Counted from the stretch's first letter, positions 8,252 to 16,073 are shown. The stretch: DNA of 35,733 nt from JAAYCT01 sp964499575 (GCA_964499575.1 CAZCLK010000017.1:1-35733), one strand, 5' to 3'. Translations and numbers: made by a program. The notes: generated by a model not told the origin, from the letters alone.

Positions 8252-8865
8252 TCGCTCCTCACCTCGGTTTTCCGTGATTCTTCGGTCGCTGTCAGACGGA
8301 TCTCGTCCTTTCTGGCCTCACTGATTTCTTCACCGATGACCTTCTTCGCGATCGAGACGGCCAGATCCGCGACTTCATCTCTCATCAGTTCGACCGTCGA
8401 CCGATGGATCCTTACGGCGTCGTTTTCCGCTTTTTGCCGTGTTGCTTCCGCCTCTTCCTTGGCGGAACTGATGATCAAAAGGCTCTGTTTGCGGGACTGC
8501 TCCCGGGACTCCGAAAGGATATCCGCCGATTCCGCACGTGCCTGTTGGACTGCATTTTCTGCCTCTTTCAGTCGGGCATCCGCCTGTGCGACCTTCTGTT
8601 CCACCTCTTTCAGTTCGTTTTCGACGGATTCTCTGCGTTTTTCGAGAAGACCGATGATCGGTTTGAACACGAATCGCTTGAGTATTAAATACGCGACCAG
8701 CAGATTGAGCACCACAAAAATCACCGTTACGGTATACCCGGCCATCTCTTCCGGCGCGAACGGATTGGAGGTTTTCTCTTCGGAAGGCTCCGGGACCGCC
8801 GTCTCCGAACGGGTCGCGACGAATTGCTGTCCCTGATGCAGATTAAATTCCAAAATTGGTTCCAT
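8248..8865 (-). CDS. atpF: F-type ATP synthase b subunit (stator stalk)
   Basis: This is 205 residues from the ATG at 8865, chosen because GGGGAG lies 7 nt upstream; an in-frame extension to 8919 has no such site. One membrane span (about 42-62, then KRFVFKPIIGLLEKR) is followed by a long charged coiled coil rich in Glu/Lys/Ala and a C-terminal end with VADLAVSIAKKVIGEEI. The b dimer links membrane subunit a to F1 through delta. The roughly 40-residue Pro/Glu/Ser-containing segment before the span is longer than usual. No delta N-terminal domain is fused to its end, unlike the mycobacterial b-delta protein. It overlaps the next gene by 4 bp. Confidence 0.93.
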   Translation of the reverse strand: MEPILEFNLHQGQQFVATRSETAVPEPSEEKTSNPFAPEEMAGYTVTVIFVVLNLLVAYLILKRFVFKPIIGLLEKRRESVENELKEVEQKVAQADARLKEAENAVQQARAESADILSESREQSRKQSLLIISSAKEEAEATRQKAENDAVRIHRSTVELMRDEVADLAVSIAKKVIGEEISEARKDEIRLTATEESRKTEVRSD

Positions 8866-8949
8866 GTGTTTTCTCCCCGACGGATCGCTTCGCGGCATCG
8901 GCCGATTCGCCCGAATCAAGCGCCGTGCCGGCCTCGAGCAACCTCAGTC

Positions 8950-9228
8950 TTAAAACGTAAAGATCAGCAATAAACTGACGACCAGCGCGTAGATCGCCAC
9001 CGATTCCATAAAGACAATGGCGGTCAAGAGCATTGTTTGCAATTTTCCGAAAATCTCCGGCTGGCGGGATGCCGACTCGAGCGCTTTTCCGGCGGCTATT
9101 CCCATTCCGAGTGTCGCGCCGAACCCGGCCAGTCCGATCGCGAGTCCGGCTCCGATCGCCGCAAGCGCTTTGGGGTCGATTGCCGCTGCGGCTTCGAGCG
9201 CAGCCCTGACCGATAATAATGTCATCAT
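8950..9228 (-). CDS. atpE: F-type ATP synthase c subunit
   Basis: This 92-residue, two-helix rotor-ring protein has a glycine-rich first helix (GAGLAIGLAGFGA), the polar loop GKALESASRQPE, and the ion-binding second helix with Glu75 in FMESVAIY. Ser76 and Tyr80 match positions used by Na+-binding c rings. The glutamine usually found 33 residues before the Glu in those rings is Met42 here, so a full Na+ site is not present by eye and H+ use is possible. A GGAGGG site precedes the two adjacent ATG codons. The gene lies 43 nt after atpB and 84 nt before atpF. Confidence 0.96.
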   Translation of the reverse strand: MMTLLSVRAALEAAAAIDPKALAAIGAGLAIGLAGFGATLGMGIAAGKALESASRQPEIFGKLQTMLLTAIVFMESVAIYALVVSLLLIFTF

Positions 9229-9271
9229 ATTGATACCCTCCGATTGCTAAACCCGTATTTACTGTGATATA

Positions 9272-10105
9272 TCAAGGCGTAACCGCCGCTGATTTCGGTC
9301 CGGAGTGATGTTGGTGAGCGGCTTCCGCGCCCTCAAGGATCTCCCCGATATAGTTAATCGTCAAATAAGTAAAAACAACGGCTTGAAGAATCCCGTCCGC
9401 GAAATCGAACCACAGAAGAAGAACACCGGGCACGACGACCGGAACGATGATGCGAATGAATTCCATAAGGATGAACGCACCGAAGATGTTTCCGAAAAGA
9501 CGCAAGGCCAATGACATCGGCTTGATGATATATTCGAGAAGTCGAAACGGCAACATCGCTTTCATCGGGTAGACCAGCGATGCCAGAAAGCCTTTAATCC
9601 CGACGAACCGGATCGATATGAAGACGACATAAACGATCGCGAAAATCGCCATTGCGATCGGAAACGCTATGTTTTTGGCCGGTGGTCTCACATTCAGGAC
9701 GGAGATGAGATTGCACGACACAAGAAACAGGGCGATCGTACCCACCATGGGGGTTACCTCCGCCGCCTGTTTTCTGCTCATTCCGTTATTGACACACAGG
9801 TCCGAAAGGATACCGACCAACGATTCCGTCACGATTTGTCGGCCCGATGGGATCCGCTCCCGCTTGCGTGCCATCCAGATCCAGAAGATCAGTAAGGGGA
9901 TCAGGACCAACCAGGTCGCAATGACCGCATCGGTGATTAAAATGCGAAGATCGCCCGCACGGAAAAAATACTCGACCTGCATGATCGCTTTTCCGATTTC
10001 TTCCCCGATGTCACCGATTTTGAATTCCTCGATCAAACGATCCTTCAAAGCAATGAAATAACGCCGGATCCATTCCGATGCGGAGAGTACTGATAAAAAA
10101 CTCAT
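9272..10105 (-). CDS. atpB: F-type ATP synthase a subunit
   Basis: This is 277 residues from the ATG at 10105. It is a multi-span membrane protein holding the ion half-channels: MSLALRLFGNIFG with the essential Arg, followed by FILMEFI, and LQAVVFTYLTINYIGE near the C terminus. It is the first gene of the atp operon. The frame is open further upstream to a TTG at 10222, but that extension would contain a terminator-like hairpin and has no ribosome site, so the ATG is preferred even though its own upstream region is also weak (AAGGGA about 14 nt away). Confidence 0.93.
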   Translation of the reverse strand: MSFLSVLSASEWIRRYFIALKDRLIEEFKIGDIGEEIGKAIMQVEYFFRAGDLRILITDAVIATWLVLIPLLIFWIWMARKRERIPSGRQIVTESLVGILSDLCVNNGMSRKQAAEVTPMVGTIALFLVSCNLISVLNVRPPAKNIAFPIAMAIFAIVYVVFISIRFVGIKGFLASLVYPMKAMLPFRLLEYIIKPMSLALRLFGNIFGAFILMEFIRIIVPVVVPGVLLLWFDFADGILQAVVFTYLTINYIGEILEGAEAAHQHHSGPKSAAVTP

Positions 10106-10124
10106 AAAGAGGCGCCGTTCCCTT

Positions 10125-10160
10125 AAAAAAGTTGAAGTCCGGATCAACTCAGGACTTCGA
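10125..10160 (-). terminator. Intrinsic-terminator-like hairpin in the upp-atpB gap
   Basis: Read on the minus strand, GAAGTCC and GGACTTC form a 7-bp stem, extendable by a G-U and an A-U pair, around an 11-nt loop. It is followed by AAC and a run of six T at 10130-10125. It lies about 20 nt before the atpB start. It could end the upp transcript or attenuate the atp operon. Confidence 0.55.
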
Positions 10161-10178
10161 GTTTGTTCTATATTAGCG

Positions 10179-10207
10179 ATTTTACGCCCGCGGCTATGTT
10201 TGTGCAA
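10179..10207 (-). promoter_or_regulatory. Candidate SigA promoter upstream of atpB
   Basis: On the minus strand TTGCAC and TAAAAT are separated by 17 bp. The -10 element is good and the -35 is only half matching. Transcription would start near 10172, leaving a leader of about 65 nt that includes the terminator-like hairpin at 10125-10160. It is weak evidence by itself, supported by position. Confidence 0.4.
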
Positions 10208-10268
10208 CTGTAATGTTGACAAATTTCCGGGCTGAATGCACTGCCCTTTTCGTGATGAATGTCGTTTA

Positions 10269-10901
10269 CTACTTCGTACCGAACAACCGGTCGCCTGCGT
10301 CGCCGAGGCCGGGTACGATATACGCGTGATCGTTCAGACGGGGGTCCTTCGCGGCGCAAAATATCGGCACATCCGGATGATCCGCCTGAAGTTTCGCGAT
10401 GCCCTCGGGGGCGGCGATCAGACACATGAATTTGATCTGGGTGATTCCGCGTTCCTTAAGAAAGGATACCGCTGCGGACGCGGAGCCGCCGGTCGCGAGC
10501 ATCGGATCGAGAATGACAATCTCGCGCTCGGTCACATCATCGGGCAGTTTACAGTAGTATTCAACCGGTTCCAAAGTCTTGGGATCCCTGTAGAGACCGA
10601 TATGTCCGACCTTGGCCATCGGAAGTAAATTCAGCATGCCGTCCACCATTCCCAAACCGGCCCGTAAAATCGGAACGATTGCCAGTTTCTTACCGGCAAG
10701 AACCTTTGTCTTTGCGATCGCGATCGGAGTCTCGATCTCGACCTCTTTCAGCGGCAGATCCCGGGTCACCTCATACGCCATCAACATTGCCAACTCACCG
10801 ACCAGTTCGCGAAACTCCTTTGTTGTCGTCCGCTTATCCCGTAAAAGGGAAATCTTGTGCTGGATCAAGGGGTGATCAAAAATGAAAATGTTGCTCTCCA
10901 T
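10269..10901 (-). CDS. upp: Uracil phosphoribosyltransferase
   Basis: This 210-residue enzyme makes UMP from uracil and PRPP (pyrimidine salvage, cytoplasm). The PRPP loop is seen as LDPMLATGGSASAA (Asp132 onward), with the uracil-binding end YIVPGLGDAGDRLFGT and the N-terminal HPLIQHKISLLRDKRT. Length and motifs are standard. AAGGAGGG lies 6 nt before the ATG. It is 37 nt after rpiB in a proA-rpiB-upp run. upp next to rpiB and upstream of the atp operon is an arrangement seen in several Bacillota. Confidence 0.96.
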   Translation of the reverse strand: MESNIFIFDHPLIQHKISLLRDKRTTTKEFRELVGELAMLMAYEVTRDLPLKEVEIETPIAIAKTKVLAGKKLAIVPILRAGLGMVDGMLNLLPMAKVGHIGLYRDPKTLEPVEYYCKLPDDVTEREIVILDPMLATGGSASAAVSFLKERGITQIKFMCLIAAPEGIAKLQADHPDVPIFCAAKDPRLNDHAYIVPGLGDAGDRLFGTK

Positions 10902-10938
10902 GAGGGGCCCTCCTTAAAATATGTGCTCTTACTATCAC

Positions 10939-11367
10939 TCACTCGATGTCGTCGACACGTTCGCGGTGTCTTCCGCCGTCGAAGGATGCGCTTAAAAAGG
11001 TATCGACGATGGACTCCGCCAGAGAAACACCCACAACCCGGGCGCCCATAGAAAGAATATTCGCGTCATTATGCTGACGAGCCAGTCTGGCCATAACCTC
11101 GTTCAGGCACAGGGCGCAGCGTATGCCTCGCTTTTTGTTACATACGATGGAGATTCCGATACCGGTTCCGCAGATCGCGATCCCTTTTTCCGCCGTGCCT
11201 TCGGTTACATCCTTGGAAACCAGGCGACCGGCCTGAACATAACTATACGGCTCTTTCGAGGACGATGCACCGCGATTCAGGACTTGGTGGCCCTTCTGCT
11301 CCAGATACAAAACGATCGTCTGACGCAAGTCATACCCCGCATGGTCCGATGCGATTGAAATAATCAT
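10939..11367 (-). CDS. rpiB: Ribose-5-phosphate isomerase B / RpiB-LacAB family
   Basis: This 142-residue protein shows the family pattern: IASDHAG at the N terminus, the catalytic Cys66 in ICGTGIGIS, and QHNDANILSMGARV. It interconverts ribose-5-phosphate and ribulose-5-phosphate, feeding PRPP synthesis, which fits its place before upp. The ATG overlaps the proA stop as ATGA, with GGAGGG 5 nt upstream. LacA/LacB and related sugar-phosphate isomerases share the fold, but the CGTG catalytic loop and gene context favour RpiB. Confidence 0.93.
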   Translation of the reverse strand: MIISIASDHAGYDLRQTIVLYLEQKGHQVLNRGASSSKEPYSYVQAGRLVSKDVTEGTAEKGIAICGTGIGISIVCNKKRGIRCALCLNEVMARLARQHNDANILSMGARVVGVSLAESIVDTFLSASFDGGRHRERVDDIE

Positions 11368-12650
11368 AGATGCCCTCCGATCGGACGATGCGTAAACCGG
11401 GCTTTGCCCGACGCATAGTCCTCTACGATCTGGCCGTCGCCGTAGATCTTGTATTTATACGTAACCAAGCCCTCGAGTCCGACCGGACCGCGCGCGTGGA
11501 TCTTCGACGTACTGACGCCGACCTCCGCGCCGAATCCGTACTTAAAGCCATCCGAAAAACGGGTGGAAGTATTCCAGAAGACATTTCCGGAATCGACCGA
11601 ATTCATGAAAAGCTCCGCCGTTTCGCGGTTTGAGGTAACGATCGCGTCCGTGTGCCCCGACCCGTATCGATTGATATGCTCAATGGCTTCCTCCGGTCCG
11701 TCAACGACGCGAACGGACATTTCATAATCGAGATACTCCCTGTGCCAATCGGTCACCCGATCGATTGAGAGAATATCCGCCGCCCGCTCGCAACCGTGGA
11801 GCGTGACGCCCTTTTCGCGAAGCGCGGCGGCTATACTCGGCAGAAGAGTATCCGCGATCTCCCGATCGATCAAAAGCGTCTCCGCGGCGTTACAGACCGC
11901 GACATATTGGGTTTTGCTGTCCACGACGATTCGTTGCGCCATCTCCGGCGAGGCGTCCTTGTGGACATAGACATGACACACTCCGTCCGCATGCCCGAGA
12001 ACGGCGATCTTCGTGTTTTCCATAATATAGCGGACAAACGCGTTTGATCCCCTGGGGATCAGGAGGTCGATATATTCATCGAGTCCGAGCATCTCTGCGA
12101 CCTCGGTCCGCGACTCTAAAAGCGTAATCCATCCGTCCGGTATCCCGGCGGCGTTTGAGGCTTCCGCGATGATCGCCGCAAGGATACGATTCGTGTTGCG
12201 CGCTTCGGATCCGCCCTTCAGGAAAACCGCGTTACTTGCTTTCAGGCAAAGTGATGCAATCTGGACCAACGCGTCGGGCCGCGACTCGAAAATGATACCG
12301 ATCACGCCGATCGGGCAGGATACCCGGTAAAGCGAAAGCCCCTCGTCCATCTGAGTGCCGAGAAGAATCTTTCCGACCGGATCCGGCAATTCGGAAAGTT
12401 GGATCAGCCCCTCGATCACGACCGCCAGCTTTTGTTCATCGAAAAGCAGGCGCTTGCGTAAAGGCATGGATACCCCGGTCCTTCCGGCTTCTTCCAGATC
12501 CACGGAATTCGCCGCGAATATCTCGGCCGACCGTTCTTTGAGCATCCCGGCGATCGCCTTCAGGGCATCGTTCTTTGTCTCCGATGATACTGAGATCATC
12601 TTCAATGCCGCATTCTTCGCATTCTGTGCTTGTCGCTTCAGACCGGACAT
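11364..12650 (-). CDS. proA: Gamma-glutamyl phosphate reductase
   Basis: This 428-residue enzyme reduces glutamyl-5-phosphate to the semialdehyde with NADPH, the second step of proline synthesis. The family pattern is clear: PIGVIGIIFESRPDA, the catalytic Cys253 in YVAVCNAAETLL, and a C-terminal stretch with NTSTRFSDGFKYGFGAEVG and HARGPVGLEGL. No proB is in the window. The start has AAGGAGGG about 9 nt upstream and a good extended -10 promoter at 12681-12689. It heads a run with rpiB (4-bp overlap) and upp. Confidence 0.95.
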   Translation of the reverse strand: MSGLKRQAQNAKNAALKMISVSSETKNDALKAIAGMLKERSAEIFAANSVDLEEAGRTGVSMPLRKRLLFDEQKLAVVIEGLIQLSELPDPVGKILLGTQMDEGLSLYRVSCPIGVIGIIFESRPDALVQIASLCLKASNAVFLKGGSEARNTNRILAAIIAEASNAAGIPDGWITLLESRTEVAEMLGLDEYIDLLIPRGSNAFVRYIMENTKIAVLGHADGVCHVYVHKDASPEMAQRIVVDSKTQYVAVCNAAETLLIDREIADTLLPSIAAALREKGVTLHGCERAADILSIDRVTDWHREYLDYEMSVRVVDGPEEAIEHINRYGSGHTDAIVTSNRETAELFMNSVDSGNVFWNTSTRFSDGFKYGFGAEVGVSTSKIHARGPVGLEGLVTYKYKIYGDGQIVEDYASGKARFTHRPIGGHL

Positions 12651-12680
12651 AACAACGGACCCTCCTTTTCGCTTTCAACC

Positions 12681-12689
12681 ATTATAACA
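12681..12689 (-). promoter_or_regulatory. Extended -10 promoter for proA-rpiB-upp
   Basis: The minus strand reads TGT followed by a perfect TATAAT. No convincing -35 hexamer lies 16-18 bp upstream, so an extended -10 promoter is proposed. It would start transcription near 12674, about 24 nt before the proA ATG. Confidence 0.6.
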
Positions 12690-12764
12690 AATAAATGCAG
12701 TTTCTTTTCTTCACATTGAGATGATTTCTCCACCTTTTTTCCCCTATTTTCCACTTTCGCGACC

Positions 12765-12794
12765 TGTGGATAATGTGGAAAACTCTGTGTATAA
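12765..12794 (+). promoter_or_regulatory. Cluster of three DnaA-box-like sites
   Basis: TGTGGATAA (12765-12773) is a perfect DnaA box in reverse orientation. TGTGGAAAA (12774-12782) abuts it and TGTGTATAA (12786-12794) follows after 3 bp, each one base from consensus. A fourth, opposite near-match TTTTCCACT lies at 12747-12755. Flanks are AT-rich. This resembles the box array found at Bacillota origins or dnaA promoters, but dnaA, dnaN and rpmH are not in the window. It may be an origin, a DnaA titration site, or a DnaA-controlled promoter. Confidence 0.6.
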
Positions 12795-13015
12795 CTTTAG
12801 GACAAAGGTTTACGGTTTTTCGCACCCGAAAAGCTTTGAATTCAGGGATTTTACATTTTTATAACGCAACCGGCTAAAAACGCGCATGGTTTTTGTAAAC
12901 TCTGAGTCCTCTTGAAACAAGGCGTCTTGCGGAATCGCTCTGAATGAATGTTCGGCATGCTGTCCGCACACGGCGGACACATCGAAGAATAGATGACCCT
13001 CACTCCCGGTCCGTG

Positions 13016-13174
13016 CCCGATGAAAAACCGGAACGGATCGGCTGTCTGGCGCCCGATGAAAAACCGGAACGGATTGACGGTCTGACGCGCGAAAAAAAGC
13101 CGGAACGGATTGACGGTCTGACGCACGAAGAAAAACCGGACCTTATTGCCGGTCTTCCGCCCGACGAAAATAAT
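13016..13174. repeat. 36-bp minisatellite, four full units plus a partial
   Basis: Units are 13016-13051, 13052-13087, 13088-13123 and 13124-13159, with a partial fifth to about 13174. Units 1-3 share a core CCGGAACGGAT preceded by an A-rich run; unit 4 has drifted. The period is a multiple of three, so all frames stay open: the plus strand would read repeats like PDEKPERIDGLT and the minus strand repeats like RQTVNPFRFFIG. The last unit covers the 3' end of the methyltransferase gene. There are no unique spacers, so it is not a CRISPR. Confidence 0.88.
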
Positions 13175-14351
13175 GATTCATCTGACAGCGGATATTTCCG
13201 TTATATAACTTTCTTCTCTTGTCGGCCGGGCGACCGCAAGCCTGCTCGAACGAGTCGTCCGGTGAAATGACCGAAAGGCGGATTCCGTCTTTGCAATAGC
13301 CATTTCCGTCCAAATAGGTCCGCGCGATCCCGCCAAACAATTCGGCGGCCTCTTCGGGCGTCTGCATTCTTTCTCCGTAAGGGGGATTTGTTATAATCAG
13401 CTGGCGGTCATATCCTGTCCATTCGCGCAAAGCGGACGGAGTTTGGCTAAAAGCATTCGCCTCTTTGAACCGAATCAGGCCGGCGACGCCCGCAGAAGAA
13501 GCATTCGCGCTCGCGTTCGCGATCTCCTTCGGATCGATGTCGGAGCCGTAAAAACAGATTCCCCCTCTTTTCTGTTCCAGGACCATGTCGCGCGCTTCTT
13601 CGCGCGCCGCGCGGAACGCCTGCGCGCCCACGACTGGCCAACGCTCGGCGCGGAACGACCTCTTCAGTCCCGGAGCGATACGATGGGCAATCATCGCCGC
13701 CTCGATCACGATCGTGCCCGAACCGCAAAACGGATCGACCAGCGCTTCCTTTTCGTACGGAAAAAAACGGGACAGGCTGACCATGCCTGCGGCAAGAGTC
13801 TCGCGGATCGGCGCAATGTTACGTAGCGGACGGTATCCTCTCTTGTGAAGGCCGTCTCCGGACGTATCGATCATGACGCGGACAGTGTCCGATACGATCC
13901 CGAACGTAATCTTTACAAGCCCCGCATTCTCGTCCTCGAAAAGCCGTGCGGTCTCCGGCTTGCCCCCGGATCGGAGCAGACGACGAACGATCGCCTTTTT
14001 ACAGATGCTCTGGCAAGCGGGGATACCGAACAGTTTGGATTTTCTTGAATATCCTTCTACGTGAAATGCGTTGGATTCCGGTATATAGTCCTCCCAACGG
14101 ATATTTGAGATGCCGTCGTATAACGCATCAAATGTTTCCGCATCGAATACCCCGACGGACAACAACACCCGCTCCCCGCGGCGCACCCACATATTGGTGC
14201 GCGCTACCGCCCGCGCCGTCTCGCTCTCCGGCACCGACAAAATAACCATGCCGTCTTGCACCGCAATGCTTTCCGCATTATAGCCGATCATTTCGAGATC
14301 TTCACGAATAAGGCTCTCAAGTCCGAAAAGCGCGGTAATAATCAGTTCCAT
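13143..14351 (-). CDS. THUMP-domain class I RNA methyltransferase (RlmL N-terminal/YpsC type)
   Basis: This 402-residue protein has an N-terminal ferredoxin-like plus THUMP region (about 1-155) that binds RNA. A Rossmann methyltransferase domain follows, with the SAM motif DPFCGSGT (about residue 206) and the catalytic NPPYGER (about 321), as in N2-methylguanine 23S rRNA methyltransferases. The size matches the Gram-positive YpsC/RlmL-like single-domain form. GGAGG overlaps the end of the upstream hydrolase gene, whose TGA stop is 1 nt before this ATG, so translation is coupled. The last residues are encoded within the fourth unit of the 36-bp repeat, so the C terminus may vary between strains. 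Confidence 0.9.
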   Translation of the reverse strand: MELIITALFGLESLIREDLEMIGYNAESIAVQDGMVILSVPESETARAVARTNMWVRRGERVLLSVGVFDAETFDALYDGISNIRWEDYIPESNAFHVEGYSRKSKLFGIPACQSICKKAIVRRLLRSGGKPETARLFEDENAGLVKITFGIVSDTVRVMIDTSGDGLHKRGYRPLRNIAPIRETLAAGMVSLSRFFPYEKEALVDPFCGSGTIVIEAAMIAHRIAPGLKRSFRAERWPVVGAQAFRAAREEARDMVLEQKRGGICFYGSDIDPKEIANASANASSAGVAGLIRFKEANAFSQTPSALREWTGYDRQLIITNPPYGERMQTPEEAAELFGGIARTYLDGNGYCKDGIRLSVISPDDSFEQACGRPADKRRKLYNGNIRCQMNHYFRRAEDRQ

Positions 14352-14352
14352 A

Positions 14353-15222
14353 TCAACCTCCGACTTTTAGCGGCGGCAGACACTCAATCCACCGGAATAA
14401 AACTTTAAGCGGATCGGATTCCTCCGGATCCTCAAAAAATACACCCATTACCAAATTCGAGTGAAACATGTCTTCATCCCGAATGATCAAAGAAGAGGCT
14501 GTGCCCGGCTTCAACCGATTCACATGATCCACGAAAAGCGTTTCATTCTCCACGGTGCTGATCGGGTCATTCTGAGCGTGAATACACAAGACGCGCGTCG
14601 GCTCACTGCCGTCAACCAACGAAATCGGTTCGGCGGTCTTCCGGTCGAAATTCCTTTCGAAAAGCGCCTCGATCAGAAGCTGGGTTGTCGCCAGATACTC
14701 GACCCCGAAGGATAGGACGCCGCCGAGCGATACAAGGCCCCGGATTCGCCGGTTGTCAATGCCAAACTCCCGTTGAAGCGCCTTATCGTATGTCAGGATG
14801 CCTCCGAGGTGTCCGCCGGCGGAAGATCCCACGATTACGATGTTATCCGTGTTAACGCCCTTTTTTTTAAGTAAGGCAAGGCCTTTTACAAGCGCTGTAA
14901 ACACGTCTCTTGCCTGCGCGGGGTATTTGTACAGCGGGGTATGCCGATAGCCCAGAGAAAGCGTATGGTATCCCATATCGGCAAACATTCTGCCGATATA
15001 CTTGTACCGGTTCGGAGAACCCGACATCCAACCGCCGCCGTGAATGTAAACGATGATACGCTGTTTGATTGCTCCGGACGGTTCAAAGTATAGGTAGTAC
15101 TGCTTGCTGTCCCGTCCGAACGCGTGTTTTTCGGCCTTGACTTCATTGTTGTGAATCATTTGTTCCAGTCGAAGCTTGGGTATCGTCAGCGCCTCGCCCA
15201 GCGTATTCTTGGGATCCGGCAT
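14353..15222 (-). CDS. Alpha/beta hydrolase, HSL/esterase family
   Basis: This 289-residue protein has the oxyanion-hole motif YIHGGGWMSG and the nucleophile elbow GSSAGG (Ser133). HAQNDPIS (Asp) and MFHSNL (His) near the C-terminal third complete a plausible Ser-Asp-His triad. There is no signal peptide, so it is probably a cytoplasmic esterase or lipase of the hormone-sensitive-lipase type; the substrate is unknown. AAGGAG lies 6 nt before the ATG. It follows nagB by 41 nt and precedes the methyltransferase by 1 nt, in one minus-strand run. The family is clear and the function is not. Confidence 0.86.
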   Translation of the reverse strand: MPDPKNTLGEALTIPKLRLEQMIHNNEVKAEKHAFGRDSKQYYLYFEPSGAIKQRIIVYIHGGGWMSGSPNRYKYIGRMFADMGYHTLSLGYRHTPLYKYPAQARDVFTALVKGLALLKKKGVNTDNIVIVGSSAGGHLGGILTYDKALQREFGIDNRRIRGLVSLGGVLSFGVEYLATTQLLIEALFERNFDRKTAEPISLVDGSEPTRVLCIHAQNDPISTVENETLFVDHVNRLKPGTASSLIIRDEDMFHSNLVMGVFFEDPEESDPLKVLFRWIECLPPLKVGG

Positions 15223-15263
15223 CAGGATCTCCTTCCGGGTATTGTTTCATCCGTGCGATGCAA

Positions 15264-16073
15264 CTATAGCGTTGCCTTCAGTTTTTCGGTGTGTCGACAG
15301 AAGTCGGCATTTTTCAGACCGGAAGCCGCATCCTCATCCAGAATAACGGTCGCCTTACCGGCATACATCTGGATGGCCGTCGAGGTGACCTGAGATGTAA
15401 TCGGGCCTTCCAAAGCGGCGGCGACAACCGACGCTTTTTTCTTCCCATTGGCGAGCATAATCAGACTTTTTGCCGAAAGTATGGTCCCAATCCCCATCGT
15501 GAGCGCGAAATGGGGCATTTCGTCTCTTGAAAAACCCGCGCCCTTATAGAACAACTCGTAGTTATCATCCAGCGTCTGTCGGGTGAGCGCCTCGATGTGC
15601 GTCCTCGAAGCAAGGGATGTTCCCGGTTCGTTGAACGCCCAGTGTCCGTCGCCGCCGATGCCGAGAAGCTGAAGATCGACTCCGCCTGCGGCGCGGATCG
15701 CCTCTTCATATTGAAGACAGAACGCCTCCGGATCCTTCGCAAGGCCATCCGGAACCCGCGTGTTCTCAAGCGGAATGTTTATACTCTTGAACAGCTCTTC
15801 ATACATAAACCGGGCGTAACTCTGATCTTGCGGATAGGGTTTGCTCAAGTCGCGACCGATGCCCAAATACTCGTCGAGATTAAAGGATCTCACCTTGGAA
15901 AAATCAAGCCCTTCCTCGCGGTGCATCCGAATCAGTTCCTTATACGTCCCGATCGGGGTGCCGCCCGTCGCCAGTCCCAAAACACAGTCCGGCTTATTCC
16001 GGACCATTTCGGCGATTAAATTCGCCGCTGTCTTGCTCATCATCTCATAATCCGACCGAATTAAAACATCCAT
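15264..16073 (-). CDS. nagB: Glucosamine-6-phosphate deaminase
   Basis: This is 269 residues from the ATG at 16073, which has GGAGG 8 nt upstream; the longer in-frame form from 16121 has no such site. It converts glucosamine-6-phosphate to fructose-6-phosphate and ammonia in amino-sugar use. Motifs are LGLATGGTPIG, FNLDEYLG (Asp67), and GIGGDGHWAFNEP carrying Asp142, His144 and Glu149. Trp145 replaces the usual Ile or Val. nagA is not nearby. It follows the CofE-like gene by 59 nt. Confidence 0.95.
   Translation of the reverse strand: MDVLIRSDYEMMSKTAANLIAEMVRNKPDCVLGLATGGTPIGTYKELIRMHREEGLDFSKVRSFNLDEYLGIGRDLSKPYPQDQSYARFMYEELFKSINIPLENTRVPDGLAKDPEAFCLQYEEAIRAAGGVDLQLLGIGGDGHWAFNEPGTSLASRTHIEALTRQTLDDNYELFYKGAGFSRDEMPHFALTMGIGTILSAKSLIMLANGKKKASVVAAALEGPITSQVTSTAIQMYAGKATVILDEDAASGLKNADFCRHTEKLKATL

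Larger units (their letters stand above)
12651..13142. other. 492-bp non-coding region with DnaA-type boxes and a tandem repeat
   Basis: This gap between two leftward genes holds, from left to right, the proA promoter, an AT-rich stretch (12681-12760), three DnaA-box-like 9-mers (12765-12794), a second AT-rich stretch (12790-12900), a short hairpin (TGTCCG at 12961 with CGGACA at 12974) and a 36-bp tandem repeat from 13016. Open frames run through the repeat on both strands, but none has a ribosome site or recognisable protein, so no gene is called. Confidence 0.7.

Noticed and set aside
10106..10222. Longer AtpB from TTG at 10222
   Set aside because: The extension is basic and non-conserved, has no ribosome site, and covers the terminator-like hairpin.
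12740..12800. Calling the DnaA-box cluster a proven oriC
   Set aside because: There is no dnaA/dnaN neighbour, no gene-direction switch and no obvious DnaA-trio; kept as a candidate only.
12851..13126. A minus-strand small protein with repeats like RQTVNPFRFFIG
   Set aside because: For the same reason: the repeat period keeps the frame open, and there is no start signal or family.
13016..13174. CRISPR array
   Set aside because: Units adjoin without unique spacers and there are no cas genes.
12944..13270. A small plus-strand protein with repeats like PDEKPERIDGLT
   Set aside because: It has no ribosome site, and its frame stays open mainly because the repeat is 36 bp; it also overlaps the methyltransferase end. 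Listed as repeat DNA instead.
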